Shown here piece after piece: positions 45,731 through 58,275 of a DNA stretch of 64,000 nucleotides. The position numbers and the translations under genes were made by a program. The stretch spans positions 1 through 64,000 of the forward strand of contig PDNB01000029.1 in assembly GCA_002573585.1 (NCBI GenBank), read 5' to 3'. The notes under the pieces are model-generated. The model was not told the DNA's origin and did not search any database. It saw only the letters and a program-made list of their open reading frames with translations. Position 1 is the first letter of the stretch, and every line of letters begins with the position of its first letter. Source of the DNA: Helicocarpus griseus UAMH5409 (Eukaryota > Ascomycota > Eurotiomycetes > Onygenales > Ajellomycetaceae).

Positions 45731-46604
45731 GGGTGTAATTGTTCCGTGTATAGCGCCTGTGATGTGGGCTCGGATTGGATACCTAGGTATACATGGCCGA
45801 CATGTAAGAACATACATCTATTGGCACCTAGATAATTACTGAAAAGAGATATATACTACAGAATAGATACATGGATGAATACGAAATGTTGAACATGAAG
45901 TTGAGACTTCCGTGCTGCGTCATCCAGGGCTCTTGAATAATAATGAATTTTGATATGCATACTGAATCGCTGATTAATTGCCCGCCAGTTCAAAACGCCG
46001 ACGACGTCTTTCCGCGAGAATCAAATGCAACTGTGATAGGTTGAGTATACCGAAAATCCACACTTCGGTTCTCCCCGCTTAGTTCCCGGCTTAGATAGCG
46101 AAGGTTCTTCTTCTGCTATGTCCGCCTTTTAATTGGCGGATTGTTACGAGCACATTTGCTGAAGGGCGCGAAAGAGATCGAGACGGTGACTTGTCTTGAG
46201 CTAAATGATGATCCCTGAGATGCGACTAACTTATTTACGAAATGCTTTCTAGGCATATGCCATCATAGCGGGGATGGCGTCCATGTAAAGTACCATGGTG
46301 CATCGGTGAACTTCTCGAGTCATAGTTCACGTTGATAAGTCGGTTTAACTTGAATATTACTATAGCAGTACTGCTGATGCAATATATATGGACGTTCAAA
46401 AAATAATTTAAGCCAGGAAGAGCCGCAATTCTTAGGGTGACTCATTGATTTATATAGCTGCAGTTCCATGGCCCCTCAATCAGCCTCTCTCAACAGTGAT
46501 ATCTACCATTCTTGCCGTCGAGGGATATACTCTTTTTCGCCAGTGACATACTCAAATATCCCATATCACACCAAAATCACACAGGTATTCCACCAGTCGG
46601 CGTA
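45731..46604. other. intergenic
   Basis: This holds the 3' flank of the acyltransferase gene and the promoter of the flavin-binding protein gene. No further feature was recognised. Confidence 0.45.
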
Positions 46605-47487
46605 ATGGGAAAATCTCTAGTTTATCCCAAGCGGGCCAGCAACACCGTGAATCGGTATAACCACAGGGGTACGAGGCACTCTATACCACAGCCCAGCCAT
46701 TTCCGCACCTCTGTATAATATCTACACCCCAAATAACTAACATCTACACTCAGCTACCTACGACCTGGGCGCAATTCACACCATAATCAACGAATCCGCC
46801 GTGCTCCATGTCTCCTTCAGTGCAGGCCCTGACAACCCATTCCCCGCCACCCTTCCCATGATCGGCCAAATGGGCTCCTTCGAATACCCATCCGCAGACA
46901 TCAACGAGCCCCTAGACTGCTACCTGCACGGCTACGTCAGTTCGCGAATAATGAATCTCGCCCGCGCCAACAATGACGGCGTGGGTGGTGGTGAAAATAA
47001 GGGCCTCCCGCTATGCATCTCCGCCGCGCACGTCGACGGCCTCGTCCTCTCCCTCACCCCCAACTCGCACAGCTACAACTACCGCTCCGCCATCCTGCAC
47101 GGCTACGGGCAGCTGGTCACCGACGAGGCGGAGAAGCACTATGCCATGAAGCTGGTGACAAACTCTGTCGTCGCGAACCGGTGGGAGCACACGCGGGTCC
47201 CGCCTAACAATGCAGAGATGGCGTCGACGACGATATTAAGGGTTAGGATTGTGGATGGGAGTGGGAAGATTAGGGATGGCGGGGTGTCGGATGATAAGAA
47301 GGATGTGGAGGATGAGGAGGTGACGGGGAGGGTGTGGACGGGCGTGGTGCCGGTTTATCAGGTGCTGGGGGAGCCGATTGCGGCGAAGGGCAATCGGGTG
47401 GAGGAGGTGCCGGCGCATGTTAGGGAGTTTGTGGAGGCCGTTAATGAGAAAAATAGGGGGTATGCGATTGCGGCGGCGGCGAAGTAG
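46605..47487 (+). CDS. pyridoxamine 5'-phosphate oxidase-like FMN-binding protein
   Basis: Exons 46605-46668 and 46754-47487 join across an 85-nt intron (GTACGA donor, ACTAAC branch site, CTCAG acceptor) to give 265 aa. The first exon supplies MGKSLVYPKRASNTVNRY and the split codon leads into NHRATYDLGAIHTIIN, the usual opening of this fungal/bacterial split-barrel family. The rest shows VLHVSFSAG, LPMIGQMGSF, DCYLHGYVSSRIM, CISAAHVDGLVLS, NYRSAILHGYG and EKHYAMKLVTNSVV, typical of FMN-binding, PNPOx-like proteins. These bind flavin (or heme/F420 in relatives) as dimers; the reaction is unknown for this branch. Without the first exon the frame begins with VLHVSF and looks truncated. The C-terminal part is acidic and less conserved. 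Confidence 0.88.
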
Positions 47488-47868
47488 TCTATAGATACCT
47501 AGGTACATTGTGGGGGTTGTGTTATATAGATGTCGTCATATTGTTTCTTCGTGGATATCCATCATGCTGGGCTGTTGCGTACAAGAGGAGTTATCATAGT
47601 CACTAAATGCGGGTTGGAGCTACCCCGCTTCCCCGGATTGATGTTGCCTGCTCCACTGTCTCACGACGTCAACTGTCTCTTTCAATCGACTGAACAACTG
47701 AACAATCAAGTTTGAAGCTTTTGTGTCTTCACATATTCGTAGCTTTGGGGCATATACTTTGAATCGGACGGCGAAGAAGACTGCCAAGACATATCTTACT
47801 TGCTCTAATCCCGCAAGAAACAATTGACAGTTCAAGCGACTCAGAGCTTCAATTGAAGCATTACTGCC

Positions 47869-48962
47869 ATGGCTTCCGCAGTTCGGTCCTCCGTCGTGCC
47901 CGAGGACAAACTAAGGTCCTTCTCAGAGCATCTCAGGCGCTCCCAAAACATCCTGGCCCTTCTCGGAGCCGGCATCTCTGCAGCATCCGGCCTTCCAACG
48001 TTTCGGGGACCAGGCGGACTCTGGCGATCCCATAATCCAACATCCCTCGCGACCCCTGAAGCTTTTGGCCGAGATCCAGGCCTCGTATGGCAATTCTATA
48101 GCCATAGGCGGCATATGGCACTGAAAGCGCAGCCAAACGCGGCGCATTACGCCCTGGCTGAGTTGGCGAGAAAGAATCCGAATTTCATCACCTTGAGTCA
48201 AAATGTAGATGGTATTGACCCCAGCGGACAATATTTCTAACCTGCTTTCGACGGAAAATATACATCCCGAAATATGCATTGCCCAATTGAATCAATTCGA
48301 ATGCTAATGAATCCCCCGCAGGTCTCTCGCCCCGCGCCAACCATCCAGACTCCCAACTCCACCTGGTCCACGGCTCCCTCTTTGACATAAAATGTAACAA
48401 CTGTGAATACATCCGCCGCAACGATTTTACGGACCCTATCATCCCCGCACTTGCAATTCCCAAAGCTGCCCCGCAGCCCAACCCCTCGACAGATGATAAA
48501 ACAGGCGCAGAGGCTACAAAGGCTCTCTACAGCTCCATGGAATACCAGAGTGAATCGACAGCAGAGGGCCAAGATCTCGACGTCTCCGACGCGAACATTC
48601 CCATCCCGCGCATCAGCCCGGACCAGCTGCCCAAATGCCCCGATTGCGCGATTGGGTTGCTTAGGCCCGGCGTTGTGTGGTTTGGCGAGATGCTGCCGGA
48701 AGATACAATAAACGCGGTTGACAATTGGATTGCGAAGGCGGATAAGATTGATTTGGTTTTGGTTATTGGGACTTCTGCCAGGGTGTATCCGGCGGCAGAG
48801 TATGTGTTGAGGGCGACTGATAAGGGGGCGTTGGTGTGCGTTGTCAATATGGATAAGAATGATAAGCCGCCAGTGGAGATGACGGATGAGGATTGGTTCT
48901 TTCAGGGAGATGCGAGTGTGATTGTGCCGGAGATCTTGAGGGAGGTGCTTGAGAAGCCTTGA
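47869..48962 (+). CDS. SIRT5-like class III sirtuin (NAD-dependent protein deacylase)
   Basis: Exons 47869-48211 and 48322-48962, with a 110-nt intron (GCTAAT branch site), give 327 aa. The Rossmann motif GAGISAASGLPTFRG (33-47), the split QNVDG, the catalytic His in LVHGS, the zinc knuckles CNNC and CPDC, and the GTSARVYPAA and NMDK nucleotide-binding motifs are all present. Y77 and R80 in FYSHRR match the SIRT5 Tyr/Arg pair that binds succinyl, malonyl and glutaryl groups, so desuccinylase/demalonylase activity is likely. The reaction consumes NAD+ and yields nicotinamide and O-acyl-ADP-ribose. An insertion of about 45 residues between the two zinc knuckles is longer than in bacterial CobB. 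There is no strong mitochondrial presequence. Confidence 0.92.
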
Positions 48963-50066
48963 TATGGGAGATAGAAAAAGGGGGGGTTACGTTTCGTCGG
49001 CTTTTAGGATTAATGTCTTTTGGAATTTTCTTGTTTGGGTGCCCGGGGTCATGGATTGCATTTGTATACCTTACGGGATGATTAAGGTCTGCATTTTCTG
49101 GGGATTGCTTAAATGCAAACGTTGGCGAAGTATGCGGTTATTGTTTTTATACCCCTACTATCATTATGGAACCTATGGAAACGGCTGGCAAGGCCGATAC
49201 GACTTTTTCAAGTTTCTTTCGGTATATGACGAAAGCGAAGCAGGCAACTATTTCGGATTTTAAGACCTGGCAAGGAGTCATCTCTACCAAAAATACTCCG
49301 TAAAGAAGGGAGAAAAATATAAAGAAAAGGAAAAAAATTCAACGAGAATTGATCTGTCAGAATATCAAAAGATTGTCAATCGCATCACAAAGCCCGATCT
49401 AAGCTCTTCTCCATAACCCCTCCCGCTCTGATCGACGCCCTATATAAACGCTTATTGGCCCGGAGCATGCTCGGCGCGGGATGGCGGCTGACTAAGCGGT
49501 AGTTGCCATGACATCGGGCTGCGGCCAAAACACAGCTACGTCAAAGCTTGAGCGGGAAATCAGTCACATTTCAGAGGACCAGAGCCAGACAGCCATAACA
49601 ATCCACTGTTCTTTCGTTTGAGACTTGTGTTGTGCTGGGAGGCACCCTCTCAATACGTATTTCGCTCATTTCCTGATTTTGTTTTGGGTTCTGTTTATCC
49701 TGCTAAAGCTCCAAGGCAAGTTTTGAAGGAGACCAAGGTATGATCTGATTTTTTGCTACCCCGCGTTGCGCGTTGATTTCTGCTTTAAGAGTTTGGATAT
49801 ACGCGTTCTTGGGGAAGATGGTGTGCTAACAGGTTCTATCTTTGTCTTAGAGAGCTACGCAAAGCTAAATAGACTGCTAGAATTGTTCCCGTCGTTCCAT
49901 TTACTTTAAGAAGCTCGTCGTGAAGGTTTCCTTACTGCCCCCTACGGACAGTCTTCACATGGTCTAAAACCTTGGAGCTAAAAACAACTGATATCCCAGG
50001 CTCATTGTCAGCTGTTGGTTGGAATACTTACCTACACTACTACAGTCTATCTAAGAATCCGCAAGC
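48963..50066. other. intergenic; SNF2 5' leader with a possible intron at 49738-49850
   Basis: The downstream half is probably the leader of the SNF2 gene: a GTATGA donor at 49738, GCTAAC branch site and TCTTAG end at 49850 would remove 113 nt. A TACTCCGTA motif lies at 49294. Confidence 0.45.
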
Positions 50067-53000
50067 ATGGTACACGAGCGAGAACCACCGAGGACCCCGG
50101 GTCCCGCCCCTCAGAACAATGACAAATCCCCAATCAAACATATGTCGCAGCCAGTTTTTGGGCAACCGTCCCCACTAGGTGCCCAGAATAACCAACGAAA
50201 AGGCAACCCGTTCATTATACCAAAAGCCAACAAGCCACGTCCAGAACACCATCAACCCCCGCAACGAACTCAGGGACAGCAGCATGGAAATAGCCATCGA
50301 CCCAGTCATGGCCCAATGTCTACGATTATTCCAGGACCCCGGGGTGGCGGCCAAAGATATCAAGGATACGACCCCTTGCGTCCAGTGAAGCCGTCAGAAT
50401 ATAACAAGCATCGGCCGGGTTCATCAGACGATGACAGTGTGGTTGAGATAGTACGGCCTGGAAATGTCAATCGGACAACGCAACCAGCACCCATTCCAAT
50501 GTTCGCTTCGCCCACCAAACCGAAGATGTCAAAGCAGCCGTCAAGCAATTTACAAGCCTTCATTGATCTTACTGGCTCAGCGACAAATTCCCGACATTTT
50601 GATGGAGAAGAGTTTGGGGCGATGGATGCTTATAGCTATGTTGATGCGGCCAAAGCAAATGAAAACATCAAAGCATTGTTGGAGGGTGCGTTTGAGGACG
50701 AGAGTGATAAGCCCCGTACGCGGCAAAGGAAAAAGAAGATTGAGGATAAGGTCAACGATCTGGCTAGTAAGCTTCAAAAAGTTGATGTTGGTGGGGCTGC
50801 TGAGGAAGAGGATGGCGAGGAGGAAGAGGAAGAAGACGATGGCGCCGTTGAAGGATTGAAAGTCAAGCTCCTGCCTCATCAAAGAGAAGGCGTTGACTGG
50901 ATGAGAGATAAAGAGGCTGGGGTGAAGAAGACACGAGGCGTGCTGCCGAAAGGTGGTATTTTAGCTGACGATATGGGCTTGGGCAAAACTGTTCAGACGA
51001 TTGCGCTCCTGCTCACAAACCCGCGTTATCCCAAGGAGAAAGAGGTGACTGACGATGACAAAGAGAAGAAGAAGAATAAAGTTGGCCCAGAGGTCGGAAA
51101 AGGAACACTGGTAGTTGCGCCGCTTGCCCTGATTAAGCAATGGGAATCTGAACTCGAGTCCAAAGTCGAAGCCTCACACCGACTACGCACATGTGTATAT
51201 CATGGAGCGCAGCGAACGAAGAACACCGGTAAACTGGATCAGTACGATGTTGTGATCACCACATACGGCACTCTCAGCTCTGAACATGCAAACTCCGAAA
51301 AGAAGCCTACTGGATGCTTCGCGTCCCACTGGTACAGAATTATCCTAGACGAAGCCCATACTATCAAGAACCGCAATGCCAAAGCCACGCAGGCTGCCTG
51401 CGCATTGAAGTCAGAATACAGATGGTGCCTTACTGGTACACCAATGCAGAATAATTTGAACGAATTACAGAGCTTGATTAATTTCCTACGTATCAAGCCA
51501 TACAACGATCTGGCCGCCTGGCGCGATCAGATTACAAAGCCACTCAACAATGGGCGGGGTGGTTTAGCGATTCGAAGATTGCAGGTTTATCTCAAAGCAT
51601 TCATGAAGCGCCGGACAAAGGACGTTTTGAAGTTGGACGGTGGTTTGGGCGGCAAGGGCTCTGAAAACGACAAGGAAAACAAGCAATCATCTCAAGGATT
51701 CAAGATCACCAATCGCGAGGTACTAAAGGTCGAAGCGGAATTCACCCCGGCCGAACGGGCGTTTTATCAACGTCTCGAACAGCGCACCGATAAAACCCTC
51801 GAGCGGATGATTGGAGGTGATAACCTCAATTATGCTAGTGCTTTGGTTCTCTTGCTTCGTCTTCGACAGGCTTGCAACCATCCTGATCTTGTCAAAAGCG
51901 ACCTTGCACAGGATAAGGATGTGTTGATGGGCAACTTAGGTAGCCAGTCGAAAGCGTCCAAGGACGAAGAGGATGTCGACAGCATCGCTAACCTTATGGG
52001 TGGGCTGAGTGTCGTTACGAAGTTGTGTGATGTTTGCCAGACCGAGTTGAGCGCGAAGGAAGTTAAGAGCGGCGTTAGTCGGTGTGCGGAATGCGAAGCT
52101 GAACTCAAGACTGATGCCCTCAGTCCCCGGAAAAAGGGGGATAAGAAGAAGAAGAAGACGAAGAAATTTAAGCAGAAGAAGGAGAAGAAACAGAAGTCGA
52201 CGGACCGTGCTTCGGCTGGTGAGCCTTCTGAAGCCCGCCGTGCGCGCTTGCAGAAGCAGCGGATTGTTATTGATAGTGACGATGAAGATGAGGATGGAGA
52301 GTGGCTTGTTCCCGAGGATCAACGGGGTGGAAGTCTTGGAAAAGCGTGCGGGATTGATGATGAGGATGCCGAGGGAGGTGGAGACTGGCTTGGTTCTGAC
52401 GATTCTGAGACCGATGAGAATAAGGACGTCAGCAGACGTGGTAAAAGGGCACCTGAAGTCATCAACCTCGAGTCTGACGAGGATAGCGAAGAAGATGAAG
52501 AGGACGACGATGACGACGAGACTGATGACGACGAGAGCGATGAAAACGACAGCAAACCAAAAACCCCGGATCATCTAGCCTCTACAAAGATTAGACATCT
52601 TATGAAGATCCTAAAGAAGGAATCCGGCGACTACAAATTCATCGTCTTTTCGTTCTTCACTTCGATGCTTAACAAGATCGAACCATTCCTCAAGGACGCG
52701 AATATTGGCTACGCTCGCTACGACGGTGCAATGAGAAATGATCTACGAGAAAACAGTCTAGATCGGCTGCGCAATGCTCCCAAGACGAGAGTACTTCTTT
52801 GCAGTTTGCGTGCGGGCTCTCTCGGCTTGAACTTGACAGCTGCGAGTCGAGTTGTCATTTTGGAGCCGTTTTGGAATCCGGTATGTATTAACCCATCATT
52901 TATCTGTTTTCGTTCTCTCAACGAACAGTTTATTCTTTAAAACACTTGCAAAAACTAACATTAACGCCTTCTAGTTCGTCGAAGAACAAGCCATCGATCG

Positions 53001-53397
53001 CGTCCACCGCCTCAACCAAACTATCGACGTCAAAATTTACAAAGTCACCGTCAAAAACACGGTCGAAGAGCGCATAGTCGACTTGCAAGAGCGCAAGCGC
53101 GAGCTCGCCAATGCAACCATCGAGGGCAAGACCTCCGCCGCCAAACTTACCATGAAGGATATGATGGCCCTGTTCAGCCATGATGCCAATGCCAGATATA
53201 GCGACGACGACGTTGATCGCAGGCTAGATCTTACGGGGAAGACGAGGTTGTTGGGGAACAGAGATGACGATGATTACGGCAGTGTGTCAACGTCACAGCA
53301 GGGGAAGAGGGCGACCCCGCCGATTATGGAGAGGAAGGCTGGTAATTCTGGGAGACGGACTACGCCTGAGAGCTCGGTTTACGGGAGGCGCTGGTGA
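50067..53397 (+). CDS. SNF2-family ATP-dependent DNA translocase with SUMO-interaction-like motifs
   Basis: Exons 50067-52880 and 52975-53397, with a 94-nt intron (GTATGT, ACTAACA, CTAG), give 1078 aa. Helicase motifs: Q-like LLPHQREGVDWM, Walker A GGILADDMGLGKT (about 294-306), Walker B DEAH (about 428), TGTPMQNNLNEL, then the C-terminal lobe with ARYDGAMR, SLRAGSLGLNLTAASRV and, across the splice, EPFWNPFVEEQAIDRVHRLNQ. The N-terminal 270 residues are disordered and include VVEIV (about 125) and AFIDLTGS (about 165); the insert between lobes has IVIDSDDED and VINLESDED. Hydrophobic cores next to acids are typical SUMO-interaction motifs. That insert also has a C4 knuckle (CDVC...CAEC, about 654-680) and an acidic/Lys-rich tract. 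The group resembles Uls1/Rrp2/Rad16-type remodelers, but the RING finger is not complete. Confidence 0.9.
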
Positions 53398-56132
53398 TTG
53401 GAATATGGGGTTGGAAGTGGTTGGGCTGCCCGGTAATTCGTTCGGTGCGGCTGGCTGGCCCAAAAATAAAGCTGTGCGTTCTTTCGGTTTCGGATTATTG
53501 GATTGATCGGGATGGATATAAGATATCTAGGACTTGGGGGTTTAGATTCGGTTTTAGAATCTGGGGAGTTATTTTCTTGCATTCCTTTTACTTTTGCATA
53601 ATATTTCTTTTTTTATTCTTTTTTATCAATATCAGAGATTCAACCCCTTTTCCGTTCGCGGTTTTACAACTGCGCTGTTGTGTTGGTTATTGTAGATGTG
53701 CGATTTGGATGCTGGATAGATGGGGTTAAATGAGGCATTTGCTTATATTTGTTGTACAGCGATGACTACTCCTTACATGATAGCAAGATATATGCTTCGC
53801 TTCTTTATTCCGTTGGTGATATTTTGTAGAATGTGTTTCTTCAGCTGGCTTTGTATGAGCCGGGCCTAGAATATATATTTCCTCTGCGCAATGCAAAGAG
53901 CAGGTCCCTTACAGATCTATATCTATCCCTAGGTGATTGTGGTATGGTCATTTTTCAGCTTGGCTATGGGCAATTTGGCAATGATCTGGGATTCGCGTAG
54001 TGGAGTATCTCCTCCATGCTGCAAGAGTGGTGGTATCATCTCCGATGGATTGTCTTGTCCGCAATCTCACCCATAGTTCGGGAATAGTTAGAACTCCTTG
54101 TTATTAACTGCCCCGAACAGCCGCTTTCTCTTCAAGGCCCATAGCTGACAAGCAGAAGATATGGTGGTCATATCCAACGAGCTGTGCACAAATATACAAC
54201 AGTAGGTACCGTAGATATACAGAGTCAACCGATGGTTCGGTTGGATATATACCCCTATCTAGAACCCCCATTCCGTTCCTAAACCCATCGCACAACATGC
54301 AGTAAAACAAAGCATAATCCAAAAATCGTCCCTGGCATACACGCTTTGACACCCGCTGCGGTCGTAATCTACCTAACCAAACCCGACCTGATATAACGGT
54401 TATAATCTGACATCACCCTAACTAAGAATGACAGATGGCACAATTAAAAGGGGAACAAACACCCATTTTGAGCGGCTGACGTTTAATTCCTGCAATGACA
54501 GGAACTAATCAGCAAAGAAGGAAAAAACAAAAAAAAAAAAAAAAAAAAGAAAAAGAAAAAGAAAAAGAAAAATTAGCGTGCTACGTGTGAAGTCTCGCTA
54601 CGTGCATGTTGTACGCTTGTATGCAGTGTGTAACAATGCGTGGTTGATGGTGCAGCATCTGTTTTTGGATTAGTTAGTGGAGGGCATTGATAGGCAATAA
54701 CATTTTGCGTTGCGGCAAAAGAACGGACAGGTCTTCCTTACGAGCAGGCTGGAAATGCTGGTATCTGGAAAGGTTCGGGAACTGTGTGGTGTCGACATGG
54801 CCACGTTCTTGGGCTTGGGAGGCTTCGCGAAGGCATTCTGGGCTGGGCGGGGATTGGGGTTTTTGTGACAAGTATCGGTCAACACTCAACAGAGTTACCA
54901 ATCATGGAGCGAGAAACGGTTCCCCGAGTCTGATAAGGTACGGCCATCTTGGCTCTGCTTGTTAGTCCGCAGACATGCAGTTGGATAACAAACGCCTGTG
55001 CTGTTTCGCCAAGCAATCTTTCAACAGCCAGTCGCGGTCTATCCAGTCAAACAAAGGGCTCAAACACCCAAATTCACGAGTGCGACGGAAGGAAGATGGA
55101 ACTCATACAGAAGAAAAAAAAGGAAGAATTTGCCACGTGGTGGCTGCTCGTATTCCGACCTGTCGGGCCTCGAGCATGGCAGACCGTAGCCTGGTCCGTA
55201 GGTGTGGACGTCGGAATTTCCGAGCCACAGCTCACAGCTGCCAGGAGGAAATCAAATTCTGCAACAGACTGAGACTTGAAGTTCGGCATGGAGGAGGTAC
55301 AGAAGAAGGGACAAAGAGAAGTAGCACGCCACAACGCGTGTCACATGGCACATGTACATGTACGGTACATTGTGCATGCCGGGTACATGTCTTTGTCATT
55401 TGTTTTGAAGAGCCCTGGGTGATAAAGCATGATACAGCATTGCTTTTGGATAATGGGAAATGTGGTATCATATAACCACATAGTATGCCGGCGATTTGGT
55501 TTGATGTAAGGCCCAACCGACTCCTGTCGCGGCGTGTGGTTTAGACAGTGTGATTGAGCTTTATTCATTGTTGGTTCTATTTCATCGCGCCATTAGTCGC
55601 GAGTTCCCCTACTTCCATGAAACCGAGGACAAGGTCAAGGAGGAGCTGTTTTCCAACGAAATGCAAGCTGCGAACCGTGTAGCATTACACGCGACAGGGT
55701 GTTCATTATTCTGTGACTTTCAATGTCACCCACAGTTTGCCAGATCCTCAGACATGTCACATTCGCTCGTTTCCGAGAAAGCAGGTTCTGAACTTTTCAC
55801 ACTGGCATTGTAGATCAATGCGAGCAAAATATAATGTTAAACATCAAATCTTCAAAGTATCGGTGATAGTCCCAGTAGTTTGTGTGTTTTTATGCGGCCT
55901 GTTTCAGGATGGTGTTTCATCGCCATCCAGGGTTGCCTGCTCCCGCCAACGGCTTTTCTTCCTCTGGGGTTGGGGGTGGATATGGGTTCTGTCCGCTAAT
56001 AATTTTAGGGTGCGGGTTAGGGCTTCCTTTGCTTGAAGTTGCTTGGTTGGGGAACAGTGGAGTTCGGCGTCCTTCTGCAACTTGGCTAGCTAGGTAGGCT
56101 CCACGCTACCCTTCGGAGCTTGAACTAGCCTG

Positions 56133-56180
56133 TTCTACGCTGCGAAAGCCGAAGGGAGAATTTCGGCTTACTGCGTAGAA
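56133..56180. repeat. imperfect hairpin
   Basis: Outer arms TTCTACGC (56133-56140) and GCGTAGAA (56173-56180) pair perfectly. Inner arms AAGCCGAA (56146-56153) and TTCGGCTT (56162-56169) also pair perfectly around an 8-nt loop, separated by a 5/3-nt internal bulge. Confidence 0.75.
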
Positions 56181-57804
56181 GGGGTCGAATAATTCTTAGA
56201 TTTTATGCGTTGTCAATGGCAGTTGAGAATTTAACTGTGAGATAGATATCTCTTAATATGCAGATAGCGTTGTTCGCAGCCACTATATTTCGTATGACGT
56301 TCCTGGTTGCTCTCAAGACTCTAGAAGCGTTCTCCTCATTGGAATATCATCCCATAACACAGCATATGCCCACCAAGCGTTCTTGGCTATGGCACTTGAA
56401 CGATGATGACAGCGTAGTAGTTGGGTAAGCATAATCTGTGTGCTCGGCGAGTCGTCCATACTAATTGGGATTTTCGTGAGGAAGAGGGGCGGCACGGCAC
56501 GTCGAAGGAACCGGAGGTAAGTTGGCGGAAATCATTTTGAAAAGGATAAGCTAAGCTTGCCCAGCTGAAACATAAACAGAACACGAGAATTGAGCTAGGA
56601 TATCCATCATCCATGGGTCTGCTTCTGTCAAAGTATTTTTGTCGGCTAGGGCGTTTCGCTAGTTTATTTTGCTTTTTGACCTTTTTGAGATTGTTAGGGG
56701 ACGCCGTGGTTTCTCATAATCTAGAAGACGTGTAGTTTTATCAAGAGGAAGTGGTAGCATGCTTTGTGAAGTCGTCATACGCAGTATATCTACCAGGATA
56801 GAGGCTTTTCGAAAAATATATTCGCATTCCTTGCTAACCTCGCAGGATTGGCTGCAATCCTATTATTAGGTTTGGTTAGACGTTGTACCGGCCCCAGAGG
56901 CCAGGGACCAGAGTGGCATTATCCTGGAAGATATGGGGCACTCGAACTAGTTTAGGAGGTCACAAGGGGGAAGTCCTTATACACCTCGAGCTGATAGTTG
57001 CTGTCCTGTCAAAACAACACGAATGGGAGTCCTTGTGAGTAATTTGATTCGACCTATCGCGATTTTTCTCATTTTCCGGGGGGGGGCAAACCTTTACAAG
57101 CCGTTTCGGGCAGTTGCCCGGATAGAGGCGTTGAATCTTATGTGTATGCACTTAAGCAAAATCCCATTATCGGCGCAGCTCGGTGGACCGAACAAAGATT
57201 ACTTGTGTTGGTTTGGTTGAGATGGATTTTCGGTGGGTGCCGGACGAAGCTTGGCAGTGGTCCACAGGGATGATGCGTGCGTCCGTGTTCTAACTTCTGG
57301 ATCAGGAGTTATTTATTTTGTTTTTATCAAGATGCAGGCTGATTATCGTGATATGGCTCCGAAGCTGAGGGAGAGAAAATAGATGCCGCATTTCAAGTTG
57401 AATCCCGGGTTCTGGAGATGAAAGCTTTCCACCCGTTTGCCTTTGTGCATCCCGAGACTTCGGGAGTTGTTGGGCTGGACAGGCATTATTAGAAGTGACT
57501 GATAGACAGCGACCTGCCCTGGCCGGTTTCAGGTAATATTGGGCCGTGATTGGGCGGACGGCGGCATGAAGCCAGACTGGAACAGGCTTAAGATCCCAAC
57601 GTGGCGCCCACGAGGGAGTTCCCAAGCACGCGAAGGCCATGCGAGGCGGCTGCAGTGTGATTGGGAAGGGGGGGGGGGGGGGATTGACGGTGCAGCTGTG
57701 GCCGTGTTACTTGTCTCTTTTTTTCTGAAGGGAGGGAGCACAGACTGGTGAAATGTATTAGTCACTGTCGTACTGATGATGAAGGGGGATTGAGGGAATG
57801 ATAG

Positions 57805-57856
57805 TGGTGATGGTGATGGTGATGTTGGTGATGGTGATGTTGATGATGGAGGTGAG
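57805..57856 (+). repeat. GATGGT/GATGTT minisatellite
   Basis: Tandem GGTGAT/GATGTT units of 6 nt with small interruptions. Confidence 0.8.
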
Positions 57857-58204
57857 GCTGATACCGCAGCATTACGGCCTCCGGGTGGAAATTGCTGGCG
57901 ATAGATACAGAAATACCGTATAATACGTACTATACCGTACCGTACAGGATCTGATCAGCGAACGTGCAGGTATCCCGCGGTAATTTACGTTCTGTCGTGA
58001 CCCGGCTCGAGGGAAAACAGAAGAGAAAAAGAAGTAACAGACAGTTAAATATTCATTCAATTGGCATCTTCTGAGATACAAATTGGAATAATACGCAAAT
58101 AATACCTATAATAACTGCTACAACTGACTGGAATTGAGTTGTTGCTCATCGAACCCAGCAGAATAACAATACCCGCTGGCCCGTATCGTCATCACGCCGG
58201 CCTT

Positions 58205-58275
58205 ACTAGTCGGTGTCTCCTCTCTCCCTCCCTCCCTCTCTCCCAGCGTCCTTCTTTCTCCCTCTCCCTATCCTG
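58205..58275 (+). promoter_or_regulatory. CT-rich tract
   Basis: Runs of CTCTCCCTCC-type sequence, as commonly found just before fungal transcription starts; about 1.05 kb before the kinase ATG, implying a long, possibly spliced leader. Confidence 0.45.
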
